Origin: Alistipes_A hominis | Lineage (GTDB): Bacteria > Bacteroidota > Bacteroidia > Bacteroidales > Rikenellaceae | DNA length: 64,000 nt | Reading direction: 5' to 3' | Assembly: GCF_014288115.1 (NCBI RefSeq) | Contig: NZ_JACOOK010000002.1 | Coordinates: 124,001 to 188,000 of the forward strand | Translations under genes and position numbers: made by a program | The notes under the pieces: generated by a model | What the model saw: only the letters and a program-made list of their open reading frames with translations | What the model was told of the DNA's origin: nothing | The model's database searches: none | Shown: positions 49,890-57,457 of the stretch, piece after piece | Numbering within the stretch: position 1 is the stretch's first letter | Layout of the letters: every line of letters starts with the position of its first letter

Positions 49890-50987
49890 TTATTGCGAGC
49901 CCGCGCCGGCGGTATTTTCGAACACAACCCTCATCACGACCGGATTGTGATCGCTCGACCGGAAACCGAGCGGCAGCGTACGCACCGACAGGACACGGAC
50001 GCCCGGAGAGACCAGAAAGAAATCGGTCAGCGTCGTCTGCGGCCGCTGCCGAGGTTCCCCGTCTTCCGGAACCGGCGTCCACGGAGCGTCCAGGTAACGC
50101 AGCGAAGGCGCGGAATCGTCGTACGCGAACCGGAATCCCGGCCCGAAAACCTGCGAATCGACCGCCTGAGGCACGAAAAATTCGTTGGAAAGTTCCTCCG
50201 GAGAAGGCGTATATCCGGGCGGATACTGATTCCAGTCGCCGCCGACCACCGAAACGACTCCGCGCGCGGCATCCCGTCGCAACATCCCGCCGAGAAAACG
50301 CATTTCGGCATCGCGCATCCCACCGGCATCGTAAGCCGTATTATGCGTATTGCCGATCAGCACCGTATCGCCGCCCGCCGTCCGGAACTGCAAGGCCAGC
50401 AAGCAGCGTTTCAGATTGAACAACCGCACCGGAAACGGAAAGGCCGACGGATACTGCACCCGTTGAGCTTGTAGCGGGACGACCCGCGAAAGCGTCACGA
50501 GCCCGCTCCCGACGCGTCCCATCGGACTTCGGAGCGGAATAGGCACCCACCACGCCCGGTAATTATAAGCGAACGACAGCACGTATCCCGGAAAAGCTGC
50601 GCGCAGCGAATCCACCTCCCGGATTCCGTAACTACGGTGCGAATCGCAGTCCACCTCCTGTAACAGCATGATATCGGCGTCCGCTTTCCGGAGCTCGGCG
50701 ACGATATTCCGCAGGTTCTCCAACGTTCGCCGCCGGCTGTCCCTGACCCGCTTTCCGCCGTCGTAGAAAAAATCCATGTCGTCGCCCAGGCCCGCATACC
50801 CGATATTCCAACTGAGGACGGTCAGCGTATCGGGCAGAAAAACGGGTTCCGCCGTGTCGTAGATCACCGTTTCCCGGGCGTCGGGCCGGTACTCGGCGAT
50901 CCACGATACGCCCAAAAATAGGACTGCCGCGACACAAATCGCGGCCGACGCCCAAACCGTTGCTTTAAAAGTTTTTCTAATCCGCAT
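49890..50987 (-). CDS. Endonuclease/exonuclease/phosphatase-family protein, membrane-anchored
   Basis: A 365-residue protein: an N-terminal hydrophobic segment (FKATVWASAAICVAAVLFLGVSW) acting as signal or anchor, then a complete EEP domain with VLSWNIGYAG, LLQEVD, IGNTHN, GGDWNQ and SSDHNPVVM. EEP enzymes are metal-dependent phosphodiesterases or nucleases. Unlike the one at 46849, it has no BACON modules and no lipobox. Its start overlaps the end of the glycosyltransferase gene by 11 bp, which points to a common transcript with DUF4254 and GT9, and perhaps a role in envelope-related phospholipid or sugar-phosphate turnover (inference). Confidence 0.82.
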   Translation of the reverse strand: MRIRKTFKATVWASAAICVAAVLFLGVSWIAEYRPDARETVIYDTAEPVFLPDTLTVLSWNIGYAGLGDDMDFFYDGGKRVRDSRRRTLENLRNIVAELRKADADIMLLQEVDCDSHRSYGIREVDSLRAAFPGYVLSFAYNYRAWWVPIPLRSPMGRVGSGLVTLSRVVPLQAQRVQYPSAFPFPVRLFNLKRCLLALQFRTAGGDTVLIGNTHNTAYDAGGMRDAEMRFLGGMLRRDAARGVVSVVGGDWNQYPPGYTPSPEELSNEFFVPQAVDSQVFGPGFRFAYDDSAPSLRYLDAPWTPVPEDGEPRQRPQTTLTDFFLVSPGVRVLSVRTLPLGFRSSDHNPVVMRVVFENTAGAGSQ

Positions 50988-52044
50988 TCCCGGAGGGTAT
51001 TTCCACGCCCAACCGACCGCATACCCGGCTTACGATCATCCCGGGCGTAATCTGACGCATACACCGGTAATCTCCGAACAGGCAGGGTTTGTTGCCATAC
51101 ACCGAACAGGGCCGGCACGGCATATCGACTTGAACGGCCAGCGCCGGGTCCTGGCCGAAACCGTAAAATCCCGCGAACGGATGGGTCGCCCCCCAGACGG
51201 ACACCACCGGCAGCCCGACCAACGACGACATGTGCAGCCCCGAAGAGTCCATGCTCACCATCAGGTCCAGGTTCGAAATCAACTCCATTTCCTGACCGAG
51301 ACGGATGCGCCCGATCACCGATACGATATTGTCCCGCAGCGCAGCCACCTCTTCGGCATACGCTTTTTCGGCATCCCCGCCCCCGAAAACGAAAATACGT
51401 GCGCCGGGAATACGGGCCAGCCGCAGCATCACCTCGCGCATCTTGTCGAGCGGATAAATTTTCCCTTCGTGCTGTGCGAAAGGCGAAACTCCGATCCATG
51501 TGCCGTCATGCGCGCCGGCCAACCGGGCCACCGCTTCCGACATCGGGTAACGAATGCGGCTCGGAAGAGGGATCTCGGGCAAATCGAACCCGAGCCGGAC
51601 GAATACTTCGCGGTAACGTTCGACGGTCGTCTTCAATTGCACCCGCTGCTTGTTTTCCGGAGCCGTCAGCATTTTTTTTTCGGCCCGCCCTTTATCGATA
51701 CGTTCGATCCGGGTGCCCCGCAGTTTCATCAGACGGCACAACCCCTTGCTGCGCAACACGTCGTGCAAATCGGCAACCATATCGAAACGGCCCAAATCGC
51801 GCCCCAGTCGCAACAGGCCGGCCACTCCCTTGTGCCGCCCTTTCAGATCGGGCGCGAAAAACTCGATGTTTCCGACTTCCCGGAAAAACGGCTGCAAAAA
51901 TTTCGGAGTCAAAACGGTAATGCGCAGATTCGGATAGTTTCTGCGCAGGGCTACCAGTACCGGAGCGACCATCGCCACATCGCCCATCGCCGACAAACGG
52001 ATCACCAGCAAACGCACGGAAGTCGACCGAGAAATTACCGCCAT
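50977..52044 (-). CDS. Glycosyltransferase family 9 (heptosyltransferase-like)
   Basis: A 355-residue GT-B enzyme resembling ADP-heptose:LPS heptosyltransferases: VRLLVIRLSAMGDVAMVAPVLVALRRNYPN at the N-terminus, then a C-terminal donor-binding half with WIGVSPFAQHEGKIYPLDKMREVM, FGGGDAEKAYA, SMDSSGLHMSSLVGLPVVSVWGATHP and a final CRPCS-type cysteine cluster (PCRPCSVYGNKPC). GT9 enzymes act on the lipopolysaccharide core, so a lipid A-core sugar role is likely. It starts 1 bp after the stop of the DUF4254 gene, and this pair is common in Bacteroidota. Confidence 0.88.
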   Translation of the reverse strand: MAVISRSTSVRLLVIRLSAMGDVAMVAPVLVALRRNYPNLRITVLTPKFLQPFFREVGNIEFFAPDLKGRHKGVAGLLRLGRDLGRFDMVADLHDVLRSKGLCRLMKLRGTRIERIDKGRAEKKMLTAPENKQRVQLKTTVERYREVFVRLGFDLPEIPLPSRIRYPMSEAVARLAGAHDGTWIGVSPFAQHEGKIYPLDKMREVMLRLARIPGARIFVFGGGDAEKAYAEEVAALRDNIVSVIGRIRLGQEMELISNLDLMVSMDSSGLHMSSLVGLPVVSVWGATHPFAGFYGFGQDPALAVQVDMPCRPCSVYGNKPCLFGDYRCMRQITPGMIVSRVCGRLGVEIPSGNAD

Positions 52045-52045
52045 G

Positions 52046-52648
52046 TTATTTCGACGCGTACAGAACCGGATTCAACTCCGGATCGTTATACATTTTCATC
52101 TGTTTGTAAACCTTCATGTACTTACGCCCCGCGGCGATATCTTCGAGCAACTGGTCGATCGCCGCGGACAGGTCGTCCTGCTGCTGCCGCAGTACGGCCA
52201 GTTTTCGGCCGCACTCTTCGACATGTTGCAGTGATACATCTTTACGAGCCACCTCCTGCGCCATGTGATAAATTTTCAGCGCGAGAATCGACAAGCGGTC
52301 GATCGCCCAGGCCGGACTCTCGGTATTGACCGTCGCATTTTCCGCTACGGGAACGTCCTTATACAGATCGAGAAAATAACTGTCGATGTATTCCACCATG
52401 TCGGTGCGCTCCTGGTTCGAACGGTCGATGCGGCGCTTGATTTTCAGCGCGATTTCCGGATCGATGTGCGGATCGCGGATGATGTCCTCCAGGTGCCACT
52501 GAACCGTGTCGATCCAGTTTTTCAAATACAACAAATATTCGATCGACCCGTTTTTATAGGGATTGTCGATCGGCATATCCACCTTGTCAAAACGATGATA
52601 ATCGGCAATGGCTTGTGAAAATATCTGATTGCTTTTTGTCGTAAACAT
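52046..52648 (-). CDS. DUF4254-domain protein
   Basis: A 200-residue helical protein of the DUF4254 family, which is found in Bacteroidota and often precedes a family 9 glycosyltransferase. The sequence is almost entirely alpha-helical with coiled-coil character (NWIDTVQWHLEDIIRDPHI, IKRRIDRSNQERTDMVEYID, ECGRKLAVLRQQQDDLSAAIDQLLEDI). There is no signal peptide or membrane segment. Function is unknown; conserved pairing with GT9 suggests a role in lipopolysaccharide core assembly. A minus-strand -7 box (52672-52679) and a plus-strand promoter for the next gene lie in the same 94-bp divergent region. Confidence 0.82.
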   Translation of the reverse strand: MFTTKSNQIFSQAIADYHRFDKVDMPIDNPYKNGSIEYLLYLKNWIDTVQWHLEDIIRDPHIDPEIALKIKRRIDRSNQERTDMVEYIDSYFLDLYKDVPVAENATVNTESPAWAIDRLSILALKIYHMAQEVARKDVSLQHVEECGRKLAVLRQQQDDLSAAIDQLLEDIAAGRKYMKVYKQMKMYNDPELNPVLYASK

Positions 52649-52671
52649 AGGTTTTCCGTTAAAGTTACATA

Positions 52672-52679
52672 CAAAGCTA
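52672..52679 (-). promoter_or_regulatory. Candidate -7 box for the DUF4254-GT9 operon
   Basis: Minus-strand TAGCTTTG (TAnnTTTG), 23 bp before the start at 52648. The CAAA at 52692-52695 gives only a 12-bp spacer, so a -33 is not evident. Confidence 0.5.
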
Positions 52680-52685
52680 AAGATT

Positions 52686-52717
52686 TTTGCTCAAATTCCA
52701 AGAAAATATTATTTTTG
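52686..52717 (+). promoter_or_regulatory. Promoter of the glucosaminidase gene
   Basis: TTTG (52686-52689), a 20-bp spacer and TATTTTTG (52710-52717) match the Bacteroidota consensus. It ends 25 bp before the ATG at 52743 and supports that start. Confidence 0.7.
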
Positions 52718-52742
52718 TCGGAAGCATTTACCGAACCCCGAT

Positions 52743-53726
52743 ATGAAGAATCTCAGACAAATCGTTCTGACTTTCGCGTTGCTCGCCGTCACGACCGCGT
52801 CAGCCGAAGGACAACAAAAACTGACCCGCGAGGCCTATATCCTGAAGTATAAACCGCTGGCGGTCGAACAGATGGATATTTACGGCATCCCGGCGAGCAT
52901 CAAACTGGCCCAGGCGCTGTTCGAATCGGACAACGGCAACAGCCGTCTGGCCCGCGAGGCCAACAACCATTTCGGCATCAAGTGCAAAAGCAACTGGACG
53001 GGGCAGACCATCTCGCATACCGACGACGCCCCGGACGAATGTTTCCGCAAATACCCTTCGGTCGAGGAATCGTACAGGGATCATTCCGAGTTCTTGGACA
53101 AATCGGCCCGGTATCAGGACCTGTTCAAACTCGACCCCACGGATTATAAAGGCTGGGCCCACGGATTGCAGAAGGCCGGTTACGCCACCAACCCGCAATA
53201 CGCCCAGCAACTGATCAAGATCATCGAAGACTACCAGCTCTTCCTGCTCGACGAAGGACAAGACGTCCGCATCGCGGAGAACGCCGCCCCCGTCGAAGAG
53301 CCCGTCGCAGAACCGATTCCGTCGGCGTCGCCCGCAGATATGGTAGACGTGGACAATTATTCGGTATCCATCCAGGGACGCAACGGCGGCCATACCGTGT
53401 ACCGCAACAACGGCAGCCTGTTCATCGTCGTGCGCGACGGCGACAAGCTGGAAAGCGTTGCGTCGGAATTCCGGGTATCGCCCAAGAAGCTGGTCAAATA
53501 CAACGACCTGGACATCCATTCGAACGTCAAAACCGGCGATATGATCTACATCCGGCCGAAAGCCAAACGCAGTTCGAACGGCAAGATGATCCACGTAGCC
53601 CGCGACGGAGAAACGCTGCACAGCATTTCGCAAATGTACGGCATCCGACTGAAGAGTCTGTGCAACATCAACCGCCGCAGCCGCGATTCGCAGGTGACCG
53701 AAGGCCAGCAGATCCGACTCATGTAA
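52743..53726 (+). CDS. Glucosaminidase with two LysM domains
   Basis: A 327-residue secreted protein: signal (MKNLRQIVLTFALLAVTTASAEG), then a FlgJ/glucosaminidase-type domain (residues 30-165, containing SIKLAQALFESDNGNSRLAREANNHFGIKC with the catalytic Glu in ALFESDNG), and two LysM modules (about 220-275 and 285-327). LysM binds peptidoglycan glycan, and this group cleaves between GlcNAc and MurNAc, so it is a cell-wall hydrolase. The start at 52743 is fixed by the signal peptide and the promoter at 52686-52717. The next gene begins 50 bp downstream. Confidence 0.9.
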   Translation: MKNLRQIVLTFALLAVTTASAEGQQKLTREAYILKYKPLAVEQMDIYGIPASIKLAQALFESDNGNSRLAREANNHFGIKCKSNWTGQTISHTDDAPDECFRKYPSVEESYRDHSEFLDKSARYQDLFKLDPTDYKGWAHGLQKAGYATNPQYAQQLIKIIEDYQLFLLDEGQDVRIAENAAPVEEPVAEPIPSASPADMVDVDNYSVSIQGRNGGHTVYRNNGSLFIVVRDGDKLESVASEFRVSPKKLVKYNDLDIHSNVKTGDMIYIRPKAKRSSNGKMIHVARDGETLHSISQMYGIRLKSLCNINRRSRDSQVTEGQQIRLM

Positions 53727-53776
53727 ATACGACGAAACCCAAAATACCAAACCTTAACGATAACCTTAGCAAAATT

Positions 53777-54466
53777 ATGGACGGTGACCCTGGCAGTATA
53801 CGAAACGGCATCATCGAAAAACTGAGTAACAAAGCCTCGCTGAACCAGCAAGTGTTCGACAACACGTTCTCCGTGTTCGGCAACCTGAAAGAAGTCCTGC
53901 ACGAAATGTCGTCGGAAATCGACGATACGCTCGAAGAGGCGGGCAAAGAGGCGCGGATCGAATACCGCGACCGCGGAAAATTCGAAGCGCAGTTGCAAAT
54001 CGCGGACGACATCCTGATCTTCAGCATGCACAGCAACGTCTTCGAATTCAACCGCGAGCACATCATTTGGCAGAACTCCTACGTGCAACAGGCCCGCGAA
54101 AACTCCTACTGCGGGATGATCAACATCTACAACTTCCTGTCCGATTCGTTCCGGTACAACCGAAGCGCCGACGAAGGATACCTGATCGGACGGATCTTCA
54201 TCAACCGCGAGATGCAGTATTTCGTCGAGGGGAAACGCCAGATCAGCATGCGGCACAACAGTTTCGGCACGCAGCGGATCGACCGGGCGGCGCTGCTGAA
54301 CATCATCGAGAACGCGATCGACTATACGGTCGACTTCGACCTGCTGGTTCCGCCGTACGACGCGGTGAAAGTGGTCACGGTAGACCAACTCAATACCAAG
54401 ATCGAGAACTCGAAAATGCAGACCGGCAAACGACTCGGATATAAATTCAATTCCGACGATATTTAA
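53777..54466 (+). CDS. Conserved hypothetical protein next to the glucosaminidase
   Basis: A 229-residue soluble protein without signal peptide or transmembrane segment. The N-terminal third is helical (residues 10-60, ASLNQQVFDNTFSVFGNLKE and MSSEIDDTLEEAGKEARIEY), the rest mixed (REMQYFVEGKRQISMRHNSF). It is lysine- and asparagine-rich and appears widespread in Bacteroidales by general resemblance, but no domain is recognised. The start at 53777 (MDGDPGSIRN) leaves a 50-bp gap after the peptidoglycan hydrolase. Co-transcription is likely; a role in cell-wall remodelling is only suggested by position. Confidence 0.75.
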   Translation: MDGDPGSIRNGIIEKLSNKASLNQQVFDNTFSVFGNLKEVLHEMSSEIDDTLEEAGKEARIEYRDRGKFEAQLQIADDILIFSMHSNVFEFNREHIIWQNSYVQQARENSYCGMINIYNFLSDSFRYNRSADEGYLIGRIFINREMQYFVEGKRQISMRHNSFGTQRIDRAALLNIIENAIDYTVDFDLLVPPYDAVKVVTVDQLNTKIENSKMQTGKRLGYKFNSDDI

Positions 54467-54493
54467 CGGCACGGATATTTCCGTGTAAACTAA

Positions 54494-54505
54494 CCCGTGC
54501 ACGGG
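54494..54505. promoter_or_regulatory. 12-bp palindrome, candidate operator upstream of the DUF1080 gene
   Basis: CCCGTGCACGGG is a perfect palindrome 35 bp before the DUF1080 start (54541). A second hairpin (CACGGA-TATT-TCCGTG, 54470-54485) precedes it. The position fits an operator, but there is no known regulator nearby. Confidence 0.3.
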
Positions 54506-54540
54506 CACACTTGAGACCCGCGCACCCAAACCGATCCAAA

Positions 54541-55296
54541 ATGACAACGATTTCGCTCTCGCTCCGCCACGCGGCGGGCAAAACGTTTTTTGCGGCCTGT
54601 ATAGCCGCTTTCTGCTGGATGCCGGAACCGCTCGGCGCACAATCCCCGTTCCCGGACGAAAACGTACCGGAAACCGGGTTCACGGCCATTTTTGACGGCA
54701 AAACGCTGGACGGCTGGGAATACGACCCGGTTTACTGGCGCGTCGAAGGAGACCGCATGGTCGGCGAAGTGACGCCGGAAACGCTGTTGGAGCGCAATTC
54801 GTTCATCGTTTGGAAGGGCGGGACGCCGGCGGATTTCGAACTGAAAATGGAATACCGGGTCTCCCCGGAGGGCAACAGCGGAATCAACTACCGCAGCGTG
54901 AAAGTGCCCGGCGTCGCACATGCGCTGAAAGGATACCAACTGGATATCGACGGCCCCGGCCAGTGGACGGGACAGAATTACGAGGAACGCGGCCGCACCT
55001 TTCTGGCGCTGCGCGGACAGGCGACGCAGGCCGAACCCGGAAAAAAACCGCACGTAATCGGCTCGACCGGAGACAAAGACGCCCTTTTCGCCGAAATCGA
55101 CCGCGACGGCTGGAACGCGTGCCACGTGATCGCCAAAGGCAACACGCTGATCCATCTGATCAACGGAAAGGTGATGAGCATTGTCGTGGACGACGATCCG
55201 CACGAACGCACCCGCAAAGGACTGATCGGTATGCAGGTGCACGTAGGCCCCCCGATGAAGATCGAATTCCGGAACATCCGGCTCAAAACACGTTAA
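54541..55296 (+). CDS. DUF1080 / 3-keto-disaccharide hydrolase-family protein
   Basis: A 251-residue secreted protein with signal peptide (residues 1-33, ending CWMPEPLGAQ) and a beta-jellyroll DUF1080 domain (residues 45-250): FTAIFDGKTLDGWEYDPVYWRVEGDRMVGE, GGTPADFELKMEYRVSPEGNSGINYRS, YQLDID, and the terminal GLIGMQVHVGPPMKIEFRNIRLK. DUF1080 proteins are now linked to hydrolysis of 3-keto-glycosides. Here it is followed by a TIM-barrel epimerase gene, as in known glycoside-oxidation loci, but no Gfo/Idh dehydrogenase adjoins. The start at 54541 was chosen because it opens the signal peptide. Confidence 0.8.
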   Translation: MTTISLSLRHAAGKTFFAACIAAFCWMPEPLGAQSPFPDENVPETGFTAIFDGKTLDGWEYDPVYWRVEGDRMVGEVTPETLLERNSFIVWKGGTPADFELKMEYRVSPEGNSGINYRSVKVPGVAHALKGYQLDIDGPGQWTGQNYEERGRTFLALRGQATQAEPGKKPHVIGSTGDKDALFAEIDRDGWNACHVIAKGNTLIHLINGKVMSIVVDDDPHERTRKGLIGMQVHVGPPMKIEFRNIRLKTR

Positions 55297-55510
55297 CGCA
55301 TCCGCAACGATTCCCCAAAACCCGCGCTATGAAAATCTCTCCGGTTATCCCCGCACCGTCTCCTGCCGTAACGATGACGGCGGGCGATCGTACCGGTTCC
55401 GAAGCGCTGCTCCCGATTTTCCGAAAAACGGAAAACGGAAAGTCCGGGCCGAAGGGTTTGTCCCGATCCCCTGAACCCGATTCCCGAAAACCTTAACCAA
55501 TCAAATAATC

Positions 55511-56338
55511 ATGAAAAAAATCAATTTCATCACGTTATTTTCCGCCGCGGCGCTGCTGCTGGGAACGTGCACGGCATCGGCCCAATTCGTAACGAAACAC
55601 GGCTCGGAAGATTTCAAAATCGGCGTCGCCGGCTTTTCGTTCCGCAATTTCAACATCGACGAAACCCTGAAGATGATGAAGCAGATGGGAGTCAAATACA
55701 TGAGCGTAAAAGATTTCCACCTGCCGATGAACAGCACTGCCGAACAGATGGAAGCCTTCAAGGCGAAGCTGGCGGCAGCCGACGTGAACGGCTACATCCT
55801 CGGCCCGATCTACATGAACTCGAAAGCCGACGCAGACCGCGCGTTCGAATACGTGAAACGCTACGGCGCCGACATTTTCATCGGGGTTCCGGCCTACGAG
55901 CTGCTGCCTTACGTCAACGAAAAGATCAAGGAATACAATGTCCGGATGGCGATCCATACGCACGGCCCCGATACCCAAACATTCCCGGACGCCGCCGACG
56001 TGATGGCGCACATCAAAGACCTCGACCCGCGCATTGGGATCTGCATCGACCTGGGACACACGGCGCGCTTCGGAGCGAGCTGCGTGAACGACCTGAAAAA
56101 GTACAAAGACCGCATCTACGACATCCACATCAAGGACGAGACCGAAGCGTCGAAAGCGGGCCAGACCTGGGAAATGGGACGCGGGATCATGGACATTCCG
56201 GCAATCGTCAAAACGCTGCGCAAGATCGGCTATACCGGAGTGGTCAGCCTCGAATTCGAAAAGGACGGCAAAAACCCGCTGCCCGGCGTGGCCGAATCGA
56301 TCGGCTACCTGCGCGGAGTCTGCGACGCCACCAAATAG
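55511..56338 (+). CDS. Sugar phosphate isomerase/epimerase (TIM-barrel, AP-endonuclease 2 fold)
   Basis: A 275-residue protein with an N-terminal signal (MKKINFITLFSAAALLLGTCTASAQ), then the xylose-isomerase-like TIM barrel: FKIGVAGFSFRNFNIDETLKMMKQMGVKYMSVKDFHL, MAIHTHGPD, GICIDLGHTARFG, DIHIKDETEASK and YTGVVSLEFEKDG. His, Asp and Glu metal ligands are in HTHG, DLGH, IHIKDE and LEFE. Export to the periplasm is typical of partners of DUF1080. It lies 214 bp after the DUF1080 gene, followed by a terminator. The substrate is probably a keto-sugar, but this is inference. Confidence 0.83.
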   Translation: MKKINFITLFSAAALLLGTCTASAQFVTKHGSEDFKIGVAGFSFRNFNIDETLKMMKQMGVKYMSVKDFHLPMNSTAEQMEAFKAKLAAADVNGYILGPIYMNSKADADRAFEYVKRYGADIFIGVPAYELLPYVNEKIKEYNVRMAIHTHGPDTQTFPDAADVMAHIKDLDPRIGICIDLGHTARFGASCVNDLKKYKDRIYDIHIKDETEASKAGQTWEMGRGIMDIPAIVKTLRKIGYTGVVSLEFEKDGKNPLPGVAESIGYLRGVCDATK

Positions 56339-56362
56339 CGAACCGTACTTCTCCAGCGAACG

Positions 56363-56396
56363 AAAAAACCGCCGCATTCTCATGCGGCGGTTTTTT
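56363..56396. terminator. Bidirectional terminator between the epimerase gene and galE
   Basis: AAAAAACCGCCGCAT (56363-56377) pairs with ATGCGGCGGTTTTTT (56382-56396) around TCTC. It has an A run on one side and a T run on the other, so it can stop transcription from both the plus-strand epimerase gene and the minus-strand galE. Confidence 0.9.
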
Positions 56397-56416
56397 CGTT
56401 TTCGAATCCCGTCCCT

Positions 56417-57442
56417 CTACTTCATCCCGCGCAAGTGCTTTTCCCAGGCCCAGGCCGAAGCGAGCGTCTCCTCGATCGGACGCGTGGCTTTCCACCCCAG
56501 TTCCCGGTTCGCAAACGTGGTATCGGCCCAGATCTTTTCGATATCTCCGGCCCGGCGGCCGACGATCTTGTGCGGCACTTCGACTCCGGTGACTTTTTCG
56601 AACGTTTCGACCAGTTCGATCACCGAACGCCCCCGACCGGTGCCCACGTTGAAAAACTCGTAATTCGACCGGCTCTTGCCGCCGACCATCCGGTCGACCG
56701 CCACCACGTGCGCGCGGGCCAGGTCGACCACGTCGATATAGTCCCGGACGGCCGAACCGTCCGGCGTATCGTAATCGTCCCCGAAAATACTCAGGCACGG
56801 CCGAATCCCGGCGGCTGTCTGCGTAATGAACGGAACGAGGTTGCCAGGAACCCCTTTCGGAAGCTCCCCGATCAACGCCGACGGATGCGCCCCGATCGGG
56901 TTGAAATAACGCAGCGCGATGCCGTACAGCTCCCCGTACGCCGCCGCCGTGTCGCGCAGGATATCTTCGCATATCTGCTTGGTATTCCCGTAAGGCGATG
57001 TGGCCGGTTGACGCGGGGTCTGCTCGGTCACGGGCAGCACTTCGGGTTGCCCGTACACGGTGCACGACGACGAGAAAACGATGTTGCGGACGCCCTTTTC
57101 GCGCATCAGTTCCAGCACGTTCACCAGCGACAGGATATTGTTGCGATAATACAACAGCGGTTTTTCGACCGATTCGCCGACGGCCTTCGACGCCGCGAAA
57201 TGAATGACCGAATTGAATTTGTACTTGTCGAACACCCCGGCGAGCGCAGCCTTATCGTCGCAGTCGACCTGCTCGAACGGGATCTCCGCGCCGGTAATTT
57301 CACGCACGCCGTCCACCGCCGCCCGTTCGGAATTCGAAAGGTTGTCGACCACGACCACGTCGTACCCCGCCGCGATCAGCTCGACCGCCGTATGGGTTCC
57401 TATATACCCGGCTCCGCCGGTTACCAATACACACTCTTTCAT
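56417..57442 (-). CDS. galE: UDP-glucose 4-epimerase
   Basis: GalE interconverts UDP-glucose and UDP-galactose, feeding galactose into metabolism and surface polysaccharides. The 341-residue extended SDR enzyme has the NAD loop VTGGAGYIGTHT, the Ser-Tyr-Lys triad (SSSCTVYG and YGNTKQICED), FNPIGAHPSALIGE, TPDGSAVRDYIDVVDLARAH and NVGTGRGRSVIELVETF. Length and order are standard. It lies 15 bp downstream of the ABC permease gene and is probably co-transcribed with it. Confidence 0.95.
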   Translation of the reverse strand: MKECVLVTGGAGYIGTHTAVELIAAGYDVVVVDNLSNSERAAVDGVREITGAEIPFEQVDCDDKAALAGVFDKYKFNSVIHFAASKAVGESVEKPLLYYRNNILSLVNVLELMREKGVRNIVFSSSCTVYGQPEVLPVTEQTPRQPATSPYGNTKQICEDILRDTAAAYGELYGIALRYFNPIGAHPSALIGELPKGVPGNLVPFITQTAAGIRPCLSIFGDDYDTPDGSAVRDYIDVVDLARAHVVAVDRMVGGKSRSNYEFFNVGTGRGRSVIELVETFEKVTGVEVPHKIVGRRAGDIEKIWADTTFANRELGWKATRPIEETLASAWAWEKHLRGMK

Positions 57443-57457
57443 TGGACTACAATTTAA

